Shown: positions 33,160 to 35,071 of the stretch, piece after piece | Numbering within the stretch: position 1 is the stretch's first letter | Layout: the number at the start of each line of letters is the position of its first letter | DNA from: an uncultured Acidobacteriota bacterium | GTDB taxonomy: Bacteria; Acidobacteriota; Vicinamibacteria; Marinacidobacterales; SMYC01 | Reading direction: 5' to 3' | NCBI GenBank assembly: GCA_947259165.1 | Contig: CAMYKY010000024.1 | Span: forward strand, 1 to 35,071 | DNA: 35,071 bases | The notes under the pieces: generated by a model | Told to the model about the DNA's origin: nothing | What the model saw: only the letters and a program-made list of their open reading frames with translations | Databases searched by the model: none | Program-made: the position numbers and the translations under genes

Positions 33160-34746
33160 TTAGTTGTCTTCTGGCATGAAGATGCTCGAGTCGATCTCTA
33201 CCGTCAGCCGGGCGGCGAGGCCGTCGACCTCGAAGCCGTTGCCGATCTCCACCGCGCCGGCGGTGCGCAGGATCAAGTGGCCGCTGCTGAACACGTCGAC
33301 GTCGGCGAGCGTGATCCTCGAGCAGGTCTCGTAGATTTGCTCGTCCGGGACCATGGTCCCGTCCGGAATGTCGAAAGTCTCGCCATTCGCCGCCTGGCAG
33401 GGCGCAACCTCGAACGAGCCGCTGTCGCAGGCGTCGGCGACGCGCGGCGCACCCCGCTGGTCGGTGGCCAGGCCGCAGGTGCCGGCGGCGTCGATCGCGG
33501 TGCTGCCACTCAGCAGCGCGTGCGTCTGGGTGGGACCACCGTTGGCAGCGAGGAGCGAGTCGAGATTCGTCAACGTGTCCGGGATCGTCTCGCACGAGGT
33601 GTCGTCGGCCAGATTGTTGCCACCGTCAAAGAAACCCGGGACCCCGAGACCGGCGCAGTTGTCTCCGCCTCCTTGAGGGTTCCCGATCAGGCTGTCGTAG
33701 ATGCTCACCGAACCCGACCCGAAGCCGAAGTAGTCCAGATTTGCCGCGTCGCCCGGGATACCGTTGCCGGAAGAGGCGTTGGAAGAGAGCGTCGTGTTCT
33801 TCAGGATCAAGTCGGCTTCCCCGGTCAGGATGCCGCCTCCGGTGGCGAGAGGTGGGGCCGTCCCGACGGCCGTGGCCGTGTTGCCCGAGAACGTGCTGTT
33901 GGTGATCGAAACGTTCCCCGTAGACAGATACATACCGCCTGCGTACGCGCTCGGATAGACCACGTCGTTCGGCGCCACCGCCTCCGCGGTGTTCCCCGAG
34001 ATGGTGCTGTACGAGATGATGACGGTGGCGTTCCCGGGACAGCCAAAGAAGCTGCAGTTGGAGATGCCGCCGCCAAATGCCTTGACGTCCATCTCAGTCG
34101 TCTGGAGCGCCTCGGCGCGGTTGCCGGAAATCGTGCTGTTGATGATCGTCGCGGTGCCCGCGTTGTAGATGCCGCCGCCGTATGCGTAGGCGAGGTAGCC
34201 AATCGCCGAGGCCGTATTCCCCGTTATGGTGCTGTGGGTGAGCGTCAGCAAGCCCAGATTGCGAATAGCTCCGCCGGTGCTGTCCGGCTTGCGAACCAGG
34301 CCGCCGGTCACCGTGACTTCATTGAGGGTCAGGTCGCCGGTTGGCGAGATGGCAAAGAGACGGAACTCGTCGGGATCGCCGAGGTCGCGGCTGATGGTGA
34401 AGTTGCCGCCTTCGATGGTGATCGCGCCGTTGTCGCCGGCGATCCGGGGCAGACCGGTGTCGGCGTTCTCGAACGACGGATCCGTCACCACCACGTCGAC
34501 CGTCAGCACGATCTCGTCGTCGCCGGAGCCGGCGGCGCAGTCGGGGTTGGTGGCGGCGTCGTCCTCCGCGTTCTCGATCGCCTCGACCAGGTCGCACGAC
34601 GTTCCCGGAGGATCCCCGGTCTGTCCATCCACCGTGATCGTGGCCGGCACGACCGGATGGGGAAGTACGAGCAATGCGATCACCAACAGGTGTGCGGTAC
34701 GCACACTCCGGGCTTGACGGCCCAGCCGTTTCGATCTGTGAGTCAT
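33160..34746 (-). CDS. Secreted CSLREA/choice-of-anchor-Q beta-helix protein, paralogue 2
   Basis: About 528 residues with the same architecture as its neighbour: basic N-terminus and signal (HLLVIALLVLPHPVVPA), TITVDGQTGDPPGTSCDLVEAIENAE, beta-helix with S-T-I-S-G-N-T-A turns, anchor-Q part HALLSGSTAIDAAGTCGLATDQRG, and a coathanger-like C-terminus HLILRTAGAVEIGNGFEV. A GGAG lies 5 nt before the ATG at 34744-34746. The gap to paralogue 1 is 123 bp. High identity in N- and C-terminal DNA to paralogue 1 indicates a fairly recent duplication or gene conversion, whereas the beta-helix middles differ more. Confidence 0.85.
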   Translation of the reverse strand: MTHRSKRLGRQARSVRTAHLLVIALLVLPHPVVPATITVDGQTGDPPGTSCDLVEAIENAEDDAATNPDCAAGSGDDEIVLTVDVVVTDPSFENADTGLPRIAGDNGAITIEGGNFTISRDLGDPDEFRLFAISPTGDLTLNEVTVTGGLVRKPDSTGGAIRNLGLLTLTHSTITGNTASAIGYLAYAYGGGIYNAGTATIINSTISGNRAEALQTTEMDVKAFGGGISNCSFFGCPGNATVIISYSTISGNTAEAVAPNDVVYPSAYAGGMYLSTGNVSITNSTFSGNTATAVGTAPPLATGGGILTGEADLILKNTTLSSNASSGNGIPGDAANLDYFGFGSGSVSIYDSLIGNPQGGGDNCAGLGVPGFFDGGNNLADDTSCETIPDTLTNLDSLLAANGGPTQTHALLSGSTAIDAAGTCGLATDQRGAPRVADACDSGSFEVAPCQAANGETFDIPDGTMVPDEQIYETCSRITLADVDVFSSGHLILRTAGAVEIGNGFEVDGLAARLTVEIDSSIFMPEDN

Positions 34747-34873
34747 GGTTCTCCCGCTCCGAGTAGCTCTCTGGACGCTTACAGCCAAGACAAACCAGCA
34801 AAGAAGTCTCTATTCTCCGACACTTGGCGCCCGGGGTCCAGTAGGGCTTCGCACATTCCGATATGCACAGCCG

Positions 34874-34900
34874 GCCACGCTCCGTAGGCGGCGGCGTGGC
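34874..34900. other. GC-rich inverted repeat downstream of paralogue 3
   Basis: GCCACGC (34874-34880) pairs with GCGTGGC (34894-34900) around a 13-nt loop, about 30 nt past the stop of the partial paralogue. No T-tract follows, so terminator function is uncertain. The rest of 34747-34930 holds no gene I recognise. Confidence 0.35.
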
Positions 34901-34930
34901 TTGCGGAAGAACCGCAACTCCTGGAAGGCT

Positions 34931-35071
34931 CTAGAGCCCCGCCGGCCTGACAATACCGGGGTCGATCTCGACCGTCAGCCGGCCATCGACCCCGACCTCG
35001 AACCCGTCGCCGATCTCGACCCGGCCGGCGGTGCGCAGAATCAGGTGGCCGTCCGGGCCGAAGACGTCGAC
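34931..35071 (-). CDS. Third tandem beta-helix paralogue, C-terminal part only
   Basis: The last 46 codons are in the window: VDVFGPDGHLILRTAGRVEI, GDGFEV, GVDGRLTVEIDPGIVRPAG, ending in TAG at 34931-34933. This matches the coathanger-like C-terminus of paralogues 1 and 2 in order and length. The gene continues beyond the window on the minus strand and is the upstream-most member of the array. Confidence 0.75.
   Translation of the reverse strand, partial: VDVFGPDGHLILRTAGRVEIGDGFEVGVDGRLTVEIDPGIVRPAGL

Noticed and set aside
30895..34887. A 1330-codon open frame on the + strand
   Set aside because: It is antisense to two clear secreted beta-helix genes and the acylase remnant. The product is a low-complexity R/G/A/V/D/H-rich string with no family motifs; GC-rich codon bias on the minus strand keeps this frame open.
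1..35071. Search for tRNA, rRNA and riboswitches
   Set aside because: No cloverleaf with a T-arm consensus, no rRNA-like conserved block and no recognisable riboswitch core was seen by eye; a covariance-model search would be decisive.

Overview
The window looks like a chromosomal segment of a GC-rich, free-living heterotroph, most likely an Acidobacteriota-type bacterium. That is an inference from gene content: SdrD-like/C25 secreted proteins, CSLREA/choice-of-anchor-Q beta-helix proteins, a DUF4388-J-TPR protein, a tetraether-synthase-like radical SAM enzyme and many sugar-acid enzymes. No rRNA, tRNA, CRISPR array or intact transposase was seen.

Layout. 1-1295 (-): a broken secreted SdrD/C25-peptidase gene. 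1296-5024: a secreted six-hairpin glycosidase-like protein (-), a KdaD-like FAH enzyme (+) and a DUF1080 protein (-). 5035-5389 (-): two decayed gene remnants. 5426-10158 (+): a tightly coupled six-gene operon (Gfo/Idh/MocA dehydrogenase, sugar isomerase/epimerase, split TPP decarboxylase alpha/beta, DapA-like lyase, tandem PARP-type zinc-finger protein). 10175-12007 (-): AcnX small subunit, epoxide-hydrolase-like enzyme, globin. 12062-14793 (+): GH172/DUF2961 protein and PP2C phosphatase. 14863-20503 (-): AcnX large subunit, NSS transporter, ornithine-cyclodeaminase-family reductase, proline dehydrogenase, DapA-like protein. 20562-23840 (+): second OCD-family protein, LarA-type racemase, LRA6-like FAH hydrolase. 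23942-25468 (-): DUF4388-J-TPR protein. 25656-25889 (-): M50 peptidase remnant. 25943-27991 (-): Tes-like radical SAM protein with its own terminator. 28201-28364: palindromic MITE-like element abutting an ABC-type ATPase (-). 29051-30622 (+): [2Fe-2S] protein and TolB-like lipoprotein-type protein. 30629-31398 (-): two tiny membrane proteins around a penicillin-acylase remnant. 31465-35071 (-): three tandem paralogous secreted beta-helix proteins, the last cut by the window edge.

How the genes fit together. AcnX (large and small), an OCD-family reductase, proline dehydrogenase and an amino-acid:Na+ symporter make a coherent route from cis-3-hydroxyproline via pyrroline-2-carboxylate to proline and pyrroline-5-carboxylate. 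The FAH hydrolase next to LarA fits deoxy-sugar-acid breakdown to pyruvate and L-lactate followed by lactate racemisation. The six-gene operon looks like an uncharacterised carboxylate/sugar-acid pathway.

The two most unusual themes are the bacterial Tes-like radical SAM enzyme and a recurring pattern of gene remnants that keep one or both ends but have lost their middles: C25 peptidase, FAD oxidoreductase, M50 peptidase and penicillin acylase. All function calls are from reading translated sequence by eye; no database search was run.
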